NCBI RefSeq assembly: GCF_028863665.1
Contig: NZ_JARBFX010000012.1
Span: 72,140-136,139, forward strand
Direction: 5' to 3'
DNA: 64,000 nucleotides
Origin: Aquabacter sediminis
GTDB taxonomy: Bacteria > Pseudomonadota > Alphaproteobacteria > Rhizobiales > Xanthobacteraceae
The notes under the pieces are model-generated. The model made no database searches and was not told the DNA's origin. It saw only the letters and a program-made list of their open reading frames with translations. The translations under genes and the position numbers were made by a program. This document shows positions 16,398-24,647 of the stretch, piece by piece (the stretch's first letter is position 1; each line of letters begins with the position of its first letter).

Positions 16398-16931
16398 TCA
16401 GCGCTCGGTCAGGAAGGTCAGGAGCACCGTGTCGCCCTCGCCGGTGAGACACAAGAAGCGGTGCACCTTGTCGCTGCGGTCGCGCTGGATATAAGCCTCG
16501 CCCATCAGCACGTTGCGGATCTTGGTGTTGCCCACGGCAAGATCCGCCTCGGCGATGGTCAGGCCGTCCATGTCGATGAAGATGTCTTCGATGGAAGGCG
16601 AACGCTGCTTGAGGATGGTGAGCGCGCGCTCCTTGCAAGCGAGCGCCAGGTCGGTCTCCTTGGTGCCGGCTGCCGGACCTGCGGGCACGGCCGGCTCGGT
16701 CTTGACGGTGGGCGTGCTGGGTTTCGAGGCCGCGCCCGGCGCTGCCGGGGGCAAGGGGACGGGCCCCGTGGGCGCGGCATTCTGGGCGGTTTGAGGGCTC
16801 GGCGCCGCCCCGGCCGGCAGGGATGCCAACGGCGCGCCGAGAAGAAGGGCCAAGCCAAGGGCTCGGCGAAGGGAACGGCCAGTGGCGAAGGGGCGGGTCA
16901 CTGCGCGAGGGGGCATGGCGGGAGCGGGCAT
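16398..16931 (-). CDS. Exported hypothetical protein with proline/alanine-rich linker
   Basis: 177 residues from ATG 16931, chosen because GGAG lies 6 nt upstream; an upstream extension to 17030 has no supporting site. An arginine-rich stretch and a hydrophobic helix (about 20-42, ALGLALLLGAPLASL, cleavage near AGA) indicate a signal peptide. About 50 residues of Pro/Ala/Thr-rich linker follow, then a compact C-terminal domain (about 90-177) with two cysteines (ACKERAL, RFLCLTG). Convergent with the 15822 gene, with 15 bp between stops. Function unknown. Confidence 0.65.
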   Translation of the reverse strand: MPAPAMPPRAVTRPFATGRSLRRALGLALLLGAPLASLPAGAAPSPQTAQNAAPTGPVPLPPAAPGAASKPSTPTVKTEPAVPAGPAAGTKETDLALACKERALTILKQRSPSIEDIFIDMDGLTIAEADLAVGNTKIRNVLMGEAYIQRDRSDKVHRFLCLTGEGDTVLLTFLTER

Positions 16932-17045
16932 GGCGGTCTCCGGTCGTTGGTCGCGAATGCAACGCCAGAGCCTGCTGTTTTGTGCCCGCTCTTCCCTTAA
17001 GCGGTGCGCTGGTGCACGTGGCCCCCGCACCGGGAGACACAGTCC

Positions 17046-17312
17046 TCAGTCCTCGTCGCGATCTTCGCCGTCGCCTTCCTCGGTCGCGTCGTCCTCGTCC
17101 GAGGGGGCGATCAGGCGGTCGAGGCAAGCCATCAGGTCGTCGCCGATGGCTTCCACATCCTCCGGGCTGAGATCGGGATCGCAGGGCAGCACGAAGCGTT
17201 GGTCGCCCTCGTCGGTGCTCACATCCAGGATAAGCGCGCTGGGCAGCCCTTCCGGATGAAGGAAATTGATCCTGAGGCCGGTGAGGATGGAGGCGATGAT
17301 GTCGTCGGCCAT
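17046..17312 (-). CDS. Small acidic hypothetical protein
   Basis: 88 residues from ATG 17312 (GGAG upstream). It begins MADDIIASILTGLRI, has an alpha/beta core and ends in a run of about 20 residues that is nearly all Asp/Glu. Cytoplasmic, no membrane segment. It lies 31 bp downstream of the YdcZ-like gene on the same strand, so the two may form one transcript. No known function. Confidence 0.65.
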   Translation of the reverse strand: MADDIIASILTGLRINFLHPEGLPSALILDVSTDEGDQRFVLPCDPDLSPEDVEAIGDDLMACLDRLIAPSDEDDATEEGDGEDRDED

Positions 17313-17343
17313 GGCAGGCTCCGTTGGGTGGAGAAAAAAGGGA

Positions 17344-17817
17344 TCAGCCGCGCAGCGCGGAAAGCAAGCGGTCACCGTAGAGGATGAGGAGCACGCCGCC
17401 CATCACCAACGCTGCGCCGAGGCTGCGGGCCGCGGTGACCTGACGCTCCATCAGGCCCAGCAATCCGAAATGGTCGACAGTGAGAGAACAGGCGATCTGG
17501 CCTGCGATCACCAGCGCCAGGAGCCCGGCAAGGCCGATGCGCGGTACCAGGAAGACCGATCCCAGAAGATAGGCCGCCCCCAGCAGCCCGCCGGAGAGTT
17601 TCCAGAGCGGCTGGCGCGGCAGCGCCGCCACCGCCGCCGGCAACCCGCCGCCGAACAGGGCGATGACGAGCAGGAAAACCGTGCCCACCACGAAGGAGAC
17701 GAGTGCCGCCATCAGGGGCCCGCCGCCCAGCGACAAAGCGAGCTGGTTGTTGACGGGTGCCTGGACGGCGATGCAGGCGCCGATGGCAAAGGCCAGGGCC
17801 GGATAGAGAAAGGTCAT
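17344..17817 (-). CDS. YdcZ-type DMT-superfamily small transporter
   Basis: 157 residues with five hydrophobic segments and the typical N-terminal AIGACIAVQAPVNNQLA. This is the size and pattern of the DMT YdcZ (DUF606) family, half-size drug/metabolite-transporter proteins that probably dimerise in the inner membrane. The ATG at 17817 was chosen because the family length is about 150; the open frame extends upstream without similarity. Substrate unknown. Confidence 0.8.
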   Translation of the reverse strand: MTFLYPALAFAIGACIAVQAPVNNQLALSLGGGPLMAALVSFVVGTVFLLVIALFGGGLPAAVAALPRQPLWKLSGGLLGAAYLLGSVFLVPRIGLAGLLALVIAGQIACSLTVDHFGLLGLMERQVTAARSLGAALVMGGVLLILYGDRLLSALRG

Positions 17818-17860
17818 GGCGCGTCTTGAGGCGGGCGGGAATGTGGTTCGCCCCTTCCTA

Positions 17861-17909
17861 GAGCATTTCCGGGCAAAGTGGGACCCGCTTTGCGTGTATG
17901 GAATGCGCC
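17861..17909. repeat. Extragenic palindromic repeat, Rhizobiales style
   Basis: The element begins GAGCATTTCC and contains an inner hairpin GCAAAGTG (17873-17880) / CGCTTTGC (17886-17893), enclosed by the partly complementary outer arms GCATTTCC and GGAATGC. The GAGCATTT...AATGCG frame with a central AAAGTGG/CCGCTTT inner stem is one I associate with intergenic repeats scattered through Hyphomicrobiales genomes. It occupies the 217-bp gap between the YdcZ-like gene and the 18035 gene. No other gene is seen in that gap. Confidence 0.55.
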
Positions 17910-18034
17910 AAGACAAAGCCTTGGATCGCTTCAGCGTTTCCATGCCACTTTAAGGCGATCTGGCATCCCGCACCACGATCCGCGCCCCTGGCATCGCCGC
18001 TCGGCGCGGATGGATGCCGACCGGCGCGGGCGCC

Positions 18035-19057
18035 TCAGCGCGTCATCACTTCCACTTCCTGGTCCTTGCCGGCCTCCACCTTGAACTCGCGGCTGATGGT
18101 GCGTCCATCCTTGCGGGCGAAGGCCACATAATCGCCTTCCGTCAGCACGAAGACGGGGAAGGCGCCGATGGATTCCTTGATGGTGTCGCCGCCGGGCGTG
18201 GTCACCGTCCATTGGGTGTCTGGCAAGGCATTGCCGCCCTTCTGGGACACCAGCTTGAGGGTGACCTGTGCCGCGCGGTGGTGAACGGTGGCATCTGTCA
18301 GCTTGCCGGCCTGGACGGTCACGTCGGCGCGCACCACCGCATTGGCGTCCCCATAGGAGGAGACCACGTGATAGGTGCCCTCCGGCAGCAGCACCACCTC
18401 GCCGGCATTGGCGCCGCGATAATAAGGCTGGCTGGAGGCGCGCCCCTGGAGGAAGGAGCCCTCGAAAATGTCGAAGGTGACCTTCTGGCCGGGAATGGGC
18501 TTGTCGTCCACGTCCGCCTGAAGCCGCAGGCCGCCGGCAGGCAAGTTGAAAGCCTCGCGCCGGGACACCGACCCCACCTGGACGCGCTGGGCGGTGACTG
18601 CAAGCCCGTAGCTCACATGGAAGATGTAGCCGCCGGGGTCGAGGAAGAAGACTGGATAGGGGTCGGAGCTTTCCGCCACCAGCGGAAAGGCGCCGGAGGC
18701 TTCCGGTGTGTCCGCGAAGACACGCCACTGCACACCGCGCGGAATGGGCGGTCCTTCCGCGCCGAAGCGGGCGAAGGCGCCCAGCGCCACCTTTCCGGCG
18801 GGCGGCTGGGGCAAGGTGGCGTGGGGCTCGTTGCGCTGGCCCTGGGTGTTGCGGGCGGGTGGCGGGCTGAAACTGCCGCCGGGGGCGCCGGGCGGCGGGG
18901 GGGCCGGATTGAAGCGCTCGGCGGGCATGCCTGCGGGCGGACCGAGAAAGGGCATCACCTGGGCCGACGCTGCGCCCGGGAGCAGGGCGGTCACGAGGGC
19001 GATGCTGGCGGTCAGGCCTCTCATCGCGGCGCGGAAGGCATGGTCGAGACGAAGCAT
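18035..19057 (-). CDS. Secreted multi-domain beta-sandwich hypothetical protein
   Basis: 340 residues from ATG 19057. A Sec signal (about 12-32, ending GAASAQ) is followed by a Pro/Gly-rich stretch (33-85). Three similar beta-rich units of 70-90 residues come next, with repeated phrases such as PGGYIFHVSYG, PEGTYHVVSSYG and TEGDYVAFARKDG, each followed by a QV-x-V/EV-x-V strand. This is a carboxypeptidase-regulatory-like (transthyretin-like) pattern. Probably periplasmic or surface exposed and structural. A start at the Met 11 codons downstream is also possible. Function unknown. Confidence 0.7.
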   Translation of the reverse strand: MLRLDHAFRAAMRGLTASIALVTALLPGAASAQVMPFLGPPAGMPAERFNPAPPPPGAPGGSFSPPPARNTQGQRNEPHATLPQPPAGKVALGAFARFGAEGPPIPRGVQWRVFADTPEASGAFPLVAESSDPYPVFFLDPGGYIFHVSYGLAVTAQRVQVGSVSRREAFNLPAGGLRLQADVDDKPIPGQKVTFDIFEGSFLQGRASSQPYYRGANAGEVVLLPEGTYHVVSSYGDANAVVRADVTVQAGKLTDATVHHRAAQVTLKLVSQKGGNALPDTQWTVTTPGGDTIKESIGAFPVFVLTEGDYVAFARKDGRTISREFKVEAGKDQEVEVMTR

Positions 19058-19196
19058 GACCGGTGACGTGCCCCGAAACCGTGACGGATTCAAGTCGAAG
19101 CCGCGCGCCCTGCCAACCTTGGGCGCGAGAGGTGTCTTTGGCCCGTTGGGCGGGCGTGATAGAGGAGGCCCCGATTGTTCGCTGAAGGTTGCCGCC

Positions 19197-19760
19197 ATGA
19201 CCGACACCATTGCCCTGCTGCTGACCCGCCGTTCCACCCGGATCCTGGATCTGGCGGAGCCGGGTCCTTCGGCGCAGGACCTGGAGACGATCCTGACCAT
19301 CGGCGCCCGCGTGCCCGACCATGGCAAGCTTGCGCCCTGGCGCTTCATCGTCTTCGAAGGTGAGGGGCGCGCGCGGGCCGGCGCGGCGCTGGCGCAGGCC
19401 CTCGCCGAGACCGACCCCGAGGCTTCCGGACGCCGGCAGGAGGAAGAGCGCGGCCGCTTCCTGCGCGCGCCGCTGGTGATCGCTGTGGTGTCGCGGGCGA
19501 CGACCCATGTGAAGATTCCCGAATGGGAGCAGGTGCTCTCCGCGGCCGCCTCGGCGCAGAACATGGTGATCGCCGCCACCGCGCTGGGCTATGGCGTCAA
19601 CTGGGTCACGGAATGGCCGAGCTATGAGCCCAAGGCACGGGCCGCGCTGGGGCTGGAGCCATTCGAGCGCATCGCGGGCTTCCTTTATGTGGGCACCGCC
19701 ACGCAGAAGCTGGAGGACCGCCCCCGGCCGCCCCTCTCGGAGGTCGTGACGCGCTTCTGA
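19197..19760 (+). CDS. Nitroreductase family protein (YdjA-like)
   Basis: 187-residue FMN-dependent nitroreductase-fold protein. RRSTRILDL near the N-terminus and DHGKLAPWRFIVFEG (41-55) are FMN-binding hallmarks, and GYGVNWVTEW is the typical C-terminal half. Its short length matches the YdjA subgroup, whose physiological substrate is not known. GAAGG lies 8 nt before ATG 19197. Divergent from the 18035 gene and only 18 bp before the RgpF-like gene, so possibly co-transcribed with it. Confidence 0.85.
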   Translation: MTDTIALLLTRRSTRILDLAEPGPSAQDLETILTIGARVPDHGKLAPWRFIVFEGEGRARAGAALAQALAETDPEASGRRQEEERGRFLRAPLVIAVVSRATTHVKIPEWEQVLSAAASAQNMVIAATALGYGVNWVTEWPSYEPKARAALGLEPFERIAGFLYVGTATQKLEDRPRPPLSEVVTRF

Positions 19761-19778
19761 CCGGCGGAGGACAGGGCC

Positions 19779-20762
19779 ATGGGCGCAGCGGACCGGCCAC
19801 GGGGCGAGATCGCCAAGCAATTGATGCTGGCCGCGCTCAGCGTGGCCCGGGGGGACAATCCCATCCGCCGCATCCGCAAGGCGCTGCGCCTGCTTTCGGT
19901 GGCGCCACCGGCGGCGGTGCGTGCCGACCGCGATCTGCTGGACGTTGGCTTCCGGGCCGTGCGCCTGCCCTCGCTGGCAGAGGCGCCAGGCCCCACCTGC
20001 CTGTTTGTCGCCTTCGCGCCCGACGGGCGGATCTGGGACCACACCCTGCGCTATTGCGCCGACCTGCGGCGGCTTGGCCTGAAGGTGGTGCTGATCGCGG
20101 TAACCGATCGGCCCGACCTGCAATGCCGCGATCCGGGGGCCGAGGTCGCGGACGCGCTGGTGGTGCGGGAAAACCATGGCTACGACTTCGCCGCCTGGGC
20201 GGCCACCTTGCGTTACATGCCGGAGCTCCTGGAAGCGCCGGACCTTTGGTTCGCCAATGACAGCGTCTACCATGCCTCCGACGCCCTTGAGGCGCTCGTC
20301 GCCCGCATCCGGGCCGGCACGGCGGATGCCTTCGCGCTGACCGAGAGCCTGGAAATCCAGCCGCATTTTCAAAGTTATTTTTTCGTGCTGCGCGCCCCCG
20401 CTTTGGCCGCGCCTGCGGTGCGGGCCTTCTGGGCCGCCATCGCCTCACGCGGCGACAAGAATGAGATCATCCGCGACTATGAGGTGGGCCAGCGCGCCAT
20501 CCTCGAAGGCGCGGGACTGCGCGTGGACATCCTGTTCAAGGACAAGGGCGCGCATCGCAACCAACTCCAGCTCGGCTGGCGCGAACTCCTCGCGGAGGGG
20601 TTCCCCTTCGTGAAGGTGGAGCTGCTGCGCGACAATCCCTATGGCGCGGACCTTGCCGGCTGGCGCGAGGTGCTGGCCGGCGCCGGTTTCGACGTGCCGG
20701 AGATCGCCTTCCACCTGGGCGCACGGCCGGATGGGGCGGCGGGGCTGCTTGAGCTGCGATAG
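19779..20762 (+). CDS. Rhamnan synthesis F (RgpF)-like glycan assembly protein
   Basis: 327 residues with the RgpF pattern: VVRENHGYDFAAWAATL, WFANDSVYH, LEIQPHFQSYFFVLR, and a C-terminal GFPFVKVELLRDNPYG. No signal peptide or membrane helix. Family members are linked to rhamnose-containing surface polysaccharides and are probably glycosyltransferase-like. It ends 9 bp from the convergent O-acetylation genes, which supports a small polysaccharide-modification locus. Confidence 0.8.
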   Translation: MGAADRPRGEIAKQLMLAALSVARGDNPIRRIRKALRLLSVAPPAAVRADRDLLDVGFRAVRLPSLAEAPGPTCLFVAFAPDGRIWDHTLRYCADLRRLGLKVVLIAVTDRPDLQCRDPGAEVADALVVRENHGYDFAAWAATLRYMPELLEAPDLWFANDSVYHASDALEALVARIRAGTADAFALTESLEIQPHFQSYFFVLRAPALAAPAVRAFWAAIASRGDKNEIIRDYEVGQRAILEGAGLRVDILFKDKGAHRNQLQLGWRELLAEGFPFVKVELLRDNPYGADLAGWREVLAGAGFDVPEIAFHLGARPDGAAGLLELR

Positions 20763-20771
20763 ACGCCCAGC

Positions 20772-21866
20772 TCACATGCCGGAGGGCTGGCCCTTGCAGG
20801 GCAGGGACCGCTCGGTGGGCATGTAGACGACGATGTCCGGCTTGAAGCGGTCGATGGCATCGGCCTCGAACTTGCACGACGAGTGATGCATCCAGCCGAA
20901 TCGGCTGGTGCGGGCCGCCAGCAGGCGTGGCCAGAAATTCTGGGTGAAGCTGTCGCCGATCACCAGGATGGACGGCCCGGAATGGCCGGTCGAAAAGGCA
21001 TAGGGCTGGAAGGGGTCGCTGTCGGGCCGCTCCGGGACCAGACCCTTCAGGGGTATCAGGCCTGGCGGCGCCTTCAGGCGCTCCTCATAATCGCTGTCGC
21101 CCGTGGCCTTGGATTCGCCGAGGATCCGCGAGAGGTCGCCGGTGGCCGCCGGCACAAGGGGGCCGTTTGCCTCCTCAAGCGGGATGGCCAGCTCAGGCCG
21201 GCCGGCCGCCGACATCGCCGCATTGAAGGCGAGGACGGCGCCGAGCTGCGTCCAATGGGTGTCGGTGCGGCGATAAATCTGCCCGCCCGCAGTGCGCGCC
21301 GCCTCAAGGATGGGGCGCAGGTCCACAAAGGTGACGCCGTTCTGCGGCAGGCGCTCTGAGACGATGTCCAGCTCCGTGGGATGATGCATTTGCGCCCGCG
21401 CCCACCCCGGCAGGCGCCCGGGCAGCATGGTGGCCCCATTGGGCGGCACAGCCACCACCAGCGTGATGCCCTGCGCCTTCAATCGCGTCTCCAGGCGCGT
21501 GACCACATCGACGAAGTCGGCGATGGGCTTGGAGCGCACCAGGAGGCCCAGCGACTGCTCAAGCGTCTGGTCGCCGGTGAAATAGAGTTGGCCGCCATCT
21601 CCCACCACCACGGGCCGCGACCGCGTGGAATGGGTTGCGCGCGCATAGGAGGCATTGGCCGCCATCACCAAGCCCCGGAAGCCGAAATGGGCGTTGATGA
21701 AGGGGTCGAGCCCTTCCGTAGCGCGGATCCACCACTTCTCCTCCACCTTGGTCACCGGCCGCACGGGTCCCGGCAGGTCCGGCAGGAAAAGGCCGAGGGT
21801 CGGCAGGGCGAGGATTGCCGCGAACAGGACCAGCCACCAGCGTCGATAGGCGAGGAGGAGGGGCAT
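20772..21866 (-). CDS. AlgX/AlgJ-like SGNH O-acetyltransferase component
   Basis: 364 residues: one N-terminal membrane anchor (about 10-30) and a periplasmic SGNH-hydrolase-like domain. The alginate O-acetyltransferase motifs are present: Asp202-Thr-His204 (DTHWTQLG) and Ser306 in VIGDSFTQNF. It starts 3 bp after the MBOAT gene, the normal pairing in which the MBOAT protein moves the acetyl group across the membrane and this one transfers it to the glycan. No alginate polymerase genes are visible, so the substrate is probably another exopolysaccharide. Confidence 0.87.
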   Translation of the reverse strand: MPLLLAYRRWWLVLFAAILALPTLGLFLPDLPGPVRPVTKVEEKWWIRATEGLDPFINAHFGFRGLVMAANASYARATHSTRSRPVVVGDGGQLYFTGDQTLEQSLGLLVRSKPIADFVDVVTRLETRLKAQGITLVVAVPPNGATMLPGRLPGWARAQMHHPTELDIVSERLPQNGVTFVDLRPILEAARTAGGQIYRRTDTHWTQLGAVLAFNAAMSAAGRPELAIPLEEANGPLVPAATGDLSRILGESKATGDSDYEERLKAPPGLIPLKGLVPERPDSDPFQPYAFSTGHSGPSILVIGDSFTQNFWPRLLAARTSRFGWMHHSSCKFEADAIDRFKPDIVVYMPTERSLPCKGQPSGM

Positions 21867-21869
21867 GAT

Positions 21870-23288
21870 CTAGAACCGGAAATACAGGAAGGGGCTGTAA
21901 TTGGCCGCCCCCACGGTGATGAAGGACAAGGCGAACAGGGCGAAGATGACCAGCGTATCCACCAGCCCATAGATCGCGACCCGCGCGCGCGGCGAGAGCG
22001 GACCGCCCTTCATCAGCGGGAGGCCCCACATGGAGAGCGGCCAGGCCAGGATGAAGATGACGAGGGTCACCGGCTGCAGTGCGCCGCGCATGGACGCATC
22101 GAGCCCGCCCCAGCCATTCAGACCCGCAAGGCCAGCAAACATGTCGAGGGCATGGGGCAGGGACAGGGCGCGGAACCAGACCCAGCCGGTCAGCGCCACC
22201 AGCAGCACATAAGCATGGGCGAGGATGCGCGGTGCCCGCTTCAGCGCCCGTCCGAAAGGGGTGCGCTCCAGCACCAGGAAGGCGCCGTGATGGGCGCCCC
22301 AGATCACGAAGGTCCAGCTCGCCCCGTGCCACAGGCCGCACAAGAGAAACACGGTCCACAGATTGAGCGCCGTATGCAGGTGGCCGCGCCGGTTTCCGCC
22401 CAGCGGAATATAGACATAGTCCCGGAACCAGCTGGACAGGCTCATGTGCCACTTGCGCCAGAAGTCCGTGATGGACAGCGCCCCATAGGGCAGGTTGAAG
22501 TTGCGCGGGAAGCGCAGGCCCATGGCCAGCGCGAGGCCAATGGCCATGTTGGAATAGCCGCCGAAATCGAAATAGATCTGCAGCGCATAGGCAGCGACCC
22601 CGAGCCAGGCGGTGACGAAATTGGGGTTGGTGGTCTGGTCGAAGGCGATGGCGGCCAGCGGTGCCACCTCGTCAGCGATCAGCACCTTCCAGGATAGCCC
22701 GATAACGAAAATGCGCAGTCCCGCCGCCACCCGGCCTGGCGTGGTGCGCCGGTCGCCGATGAAATGGGCGATGGTCGAATAGCGCACGATGGGGCCGGCC
22801 ACCAGTTGCGGGAACATGGTGATGTAGACCGCGATCTCCTCGAACCGATTGTTGGCCCAGGCTTTTCCGCGATAGATGTCGACCAGATAGGAAATGGCGT
22901 GGAAGGTGAAGAAGGAGATGCCGAGCGGCAGCTCCGTATGGATCACCGGCAGCGCGAGCCCTGTGGGCTCCAGCAGCACGTTGAGATTCTCCGCCAGGAA
23001 GCCGGCATATTTGAAGAAGACGAGGCCGGCGAGATTGAGCGCCACCGCCACCGCGAGGAGCGGCAGGCGCCGCAGCGGCGGGCGCGAGCCGATGAGGAGG
23101 GCGAACAGGTAGTTGCCCACCATGGAAACGGCCAGCACCAAGAGATTGGCGATCCCGCCCCAGGAATAGAAGACGAGCGAGAAGACCAGAAGGACGAAGT
23201 TGCGCGTCCTCAGGCCCGGCACTGCAAAATAGCAGACCAGGAAGGCGGGCAGGAAGTAATAGAGGAAGGTGACGGACGAGAAGACCAT
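21870..23288 (-). CDS. MBOAT-family acyltransferase (AlgI/DltB-like)
   Basis: 472 residues with about ten membrane segments from ATG 23288. MBOAT hallmarks: FFKYAGFL (91-98), PLGISFFTFHAISY (121-134), FWRKWHMSLSSWFRDY with His281, and the catalytic GLWHGASW His321. It transports activated acetyl groups through the inner membrane for glycan acetylation by the adjacent AlgX/J-like protein. A long in-frame upstream extension has no similarity and was dropped. Confidence 0.92.
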   Translation of the reverse strand: MVFSSVTFLYYFLPAFLVCYFAVPGLRTRNFVLLVFSLVFYSWGGIANLLVLAVSMVGNYLFALLIGSRPPLRRLPLLAVAVALNLAGLVFFKYAGFLAENLNVLLEPTGLALPVIHTELPLGISFFTFHAISYLVDIYRGKAWANNRFEEIAVYITMFPQLVAGPIVRYSTIAHFIGDRRTTPGRVAAGLRIFVIGLSWKVLIADEVAPLAAIAFDQTTNPNFVTAWLGVAAYALQIYFDFGGYSNMAIGLALAMGLRFPRNFNLPYGALSITDFWRKWHMSLSSWFRDYVYIPLGGNRRGHLHTALNLWTVFLLCGLWHGASWTFVIWGAHHGAFLVLERTPFGRALKRAPRILAHAYVLLVALTGWVWFRALSLPHALDMFAGLAGLNGWGGLDASMRGALQPVTLVIFILAWPLSMWGLPLMKGGPLSPRARVAIYGLVDTLVIFALFALSFITVGAANYSPFLYFRF

Positions 23289-23314
23289 GGGACAGGGACC
23301 GGGCGCGGCGTCGT

Positions 23315-24097
23315 CTAAAAGACGAACTGCTCGCGCAGGATGCGCTCTTCCAGCCCGTGATCGGGATCGAATAGCATGTCGATGCGCGAGCGGGTGTCGA
23401 GCCGTGCGGTCACGGCCACCACGTTGCGCACCTCGAAATGATCCGCCACCGCGCTCACGGGGCGCTTGTCCGCCTCCAGCACCGCGATGTCGATGCGGGC
23501 CTTGTCGGGGATCAGGGCACCGCGCCACCGGCGGGGGCGGAAGGGGGAGATGGGGGTGAGAGCCAGGAGCGCCGTGCCCAGTGGCAGGATGGTGCCATGG
23601 GCGGAGAGATTATAGGCGGTGGAGCCGGCGGGCGTCGCGATGATCACGCCATCGCAGATCAGTTCCTCCAGCCGCACCCGCCCATCGATGGAGATGCGGA
23701 GCTTGGAGGCCTGGTAGGTCTGGCGGAACAGGGCGACCTCATTTATGGCGGGGGCCTTGTGGCGTACGCCCGCCATGTCAACCGCCTCCATGATGAGGGG
23801 ATGAATGACCACGTGCTGGGCGGCCGCGAGGCGCTCCACCAGATTGTCTTCCGAATAGGTATTCAGCAGGAAGCCCACCGAGCCGCGATGCATGCCATAG
23901 ATGGGCACGCCCCGGTCGCGGGCAGCGTGCAAGGTCTGGAGCATCAGGCCGTCGCCGCCGAGCGCCACGATCACATCCGCCTGGTCCGGCGGCACACTGC
24001 CATAGCGGGCGATCAGGCGCTCCCGCGCGCTCTCGGCTTCCGGGGTACGGGCGGCCACGAAGGCGATCTTGTTCAGAGTCGACAGGGGGGTGTTCAT
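23315..24097 (-). CDS. nadK: NAD kinase
   Basis: 260 residues from ATG 24097. GGDG (47-50) is the ATP/NAD-binding motif, NEV (in [11 protein letters not shown]) and [15 protein letters not shown] are the other conserved blocks. It phosphorylates NAD to NADP in the cytoplasm. Length matches alphaproteobacterial NAD kinases (about 255). It lies 26 bp upstream of the MBOAT gene on the same strand and may share its transcript. Confidence 0.95.
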   Translation of the reverse strand: MNTPLSTLNKIAFVAARTPEAESARERLIARYGSVPPDQADVIVALGGDGLMLQTLHAARDRGVPIYGMHRGSVGFLLNTYSEDNLVERLAAAQHVVIHPLIMEAVDMAGVRHKAPAINEVALFRQTYQASKLRISIDGRVRLEELICDGVIIATPAGSTAYNLSAHGTILPLGTALLALTPISPFRPRRWRGALIPDKARIDIAVLEADKRPVSAVADHFEVRNVVAVTARLDTRSRIDMLFDPDHGLEERILREQFVF

Positions 24098-24243
24098 CAG
24101 GACGGTCGCGCCCGCAGGTCCTTTCGGTGCGCCCCGTGCAGACGCTCCGTCTTCGTAGCGGGCCGCGCGAGCCTTGTCGAGGCGCCCCGCCCGCGCCATC
24201 CTCGCCCCGCCGTCGGCGGGCCGGCGAGCCTAGGGGAGGGCGC

Positions 24244-24579
24244 ATGCCGAACGACCTGAAGATCGTCTATTCCACCTTCCCTTCCGTCGCCACCGCGGAG
24301 GCGGCCGCCCGGCAATTGGTGGAGCGGCGCCTGGCCGCCTGCGGCAACATTCTGCCGGGTCTGATCTCCTTTTATGAGTGGGAGGGCGCCATGGAGCGGG
24401 CGGAGGAGGTGGTGCTCCTCCTGAAGACCCACACCGGCCAGGTGGCGCCACTGATGGACGCCTTGCGTGCGCTCCATCCCTACGAGGTGCCGGCTATCCT
24501 TTCGCTTGACGTGGAGGTGGCGGATGCGCCCTTCGCCGCTTGGGTGCGGGCGCAAACGGTAGATGCGGCAAAAGATTAG
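24244..24579 (+). CDS. cutA: Divalent-cation tolerance protein CutA
   Basis: 111 residues, trimeric CutA fold: VYSTFPSVATAEAAARQLVERRLAACGNI near the start, then FYEWEGAMERAEEVVLLLKT, and the C-terminal HPYEVPAILSL. All are diagnostic. GGGGAGGG precedes ATG 24244. Divergent from nadK with a 146-bp gap. Linked to copper and other metal tolerance in E. coli, although the biochemical role is unclear. Confidence 0.93.
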   Translation: MPNDLKIVYSTFPSVATAEAAARQLVERRLAACGNILPGLISFYEWEGAMERAEEVVLLLKTHTGQVAPLMDALRALHPYEVPAILSLDVEVADAPFAAWVRAQTVDAAKD

Positions 24580-24647
24580 AGGTTGCCCCCGGATCTCTCC
24601 TGAGGTGTCCTAGCGGTAGGTCAAGCCAGAAAAGAGGTGGGGAAGGG

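Noticed and set aside
17931-20372. Minus-strand frame of 813 codons across four genes
   Set aside because: It crosses well-supported genes on both strands in another frame, and has no motifs.
20772-23288. Alginate biosynthesis locus
   Set aside because: Only the acetylation pair is present. No alg polymerase, epimerase or GDP-mannose genes are seen, so alginate itself is not supported.
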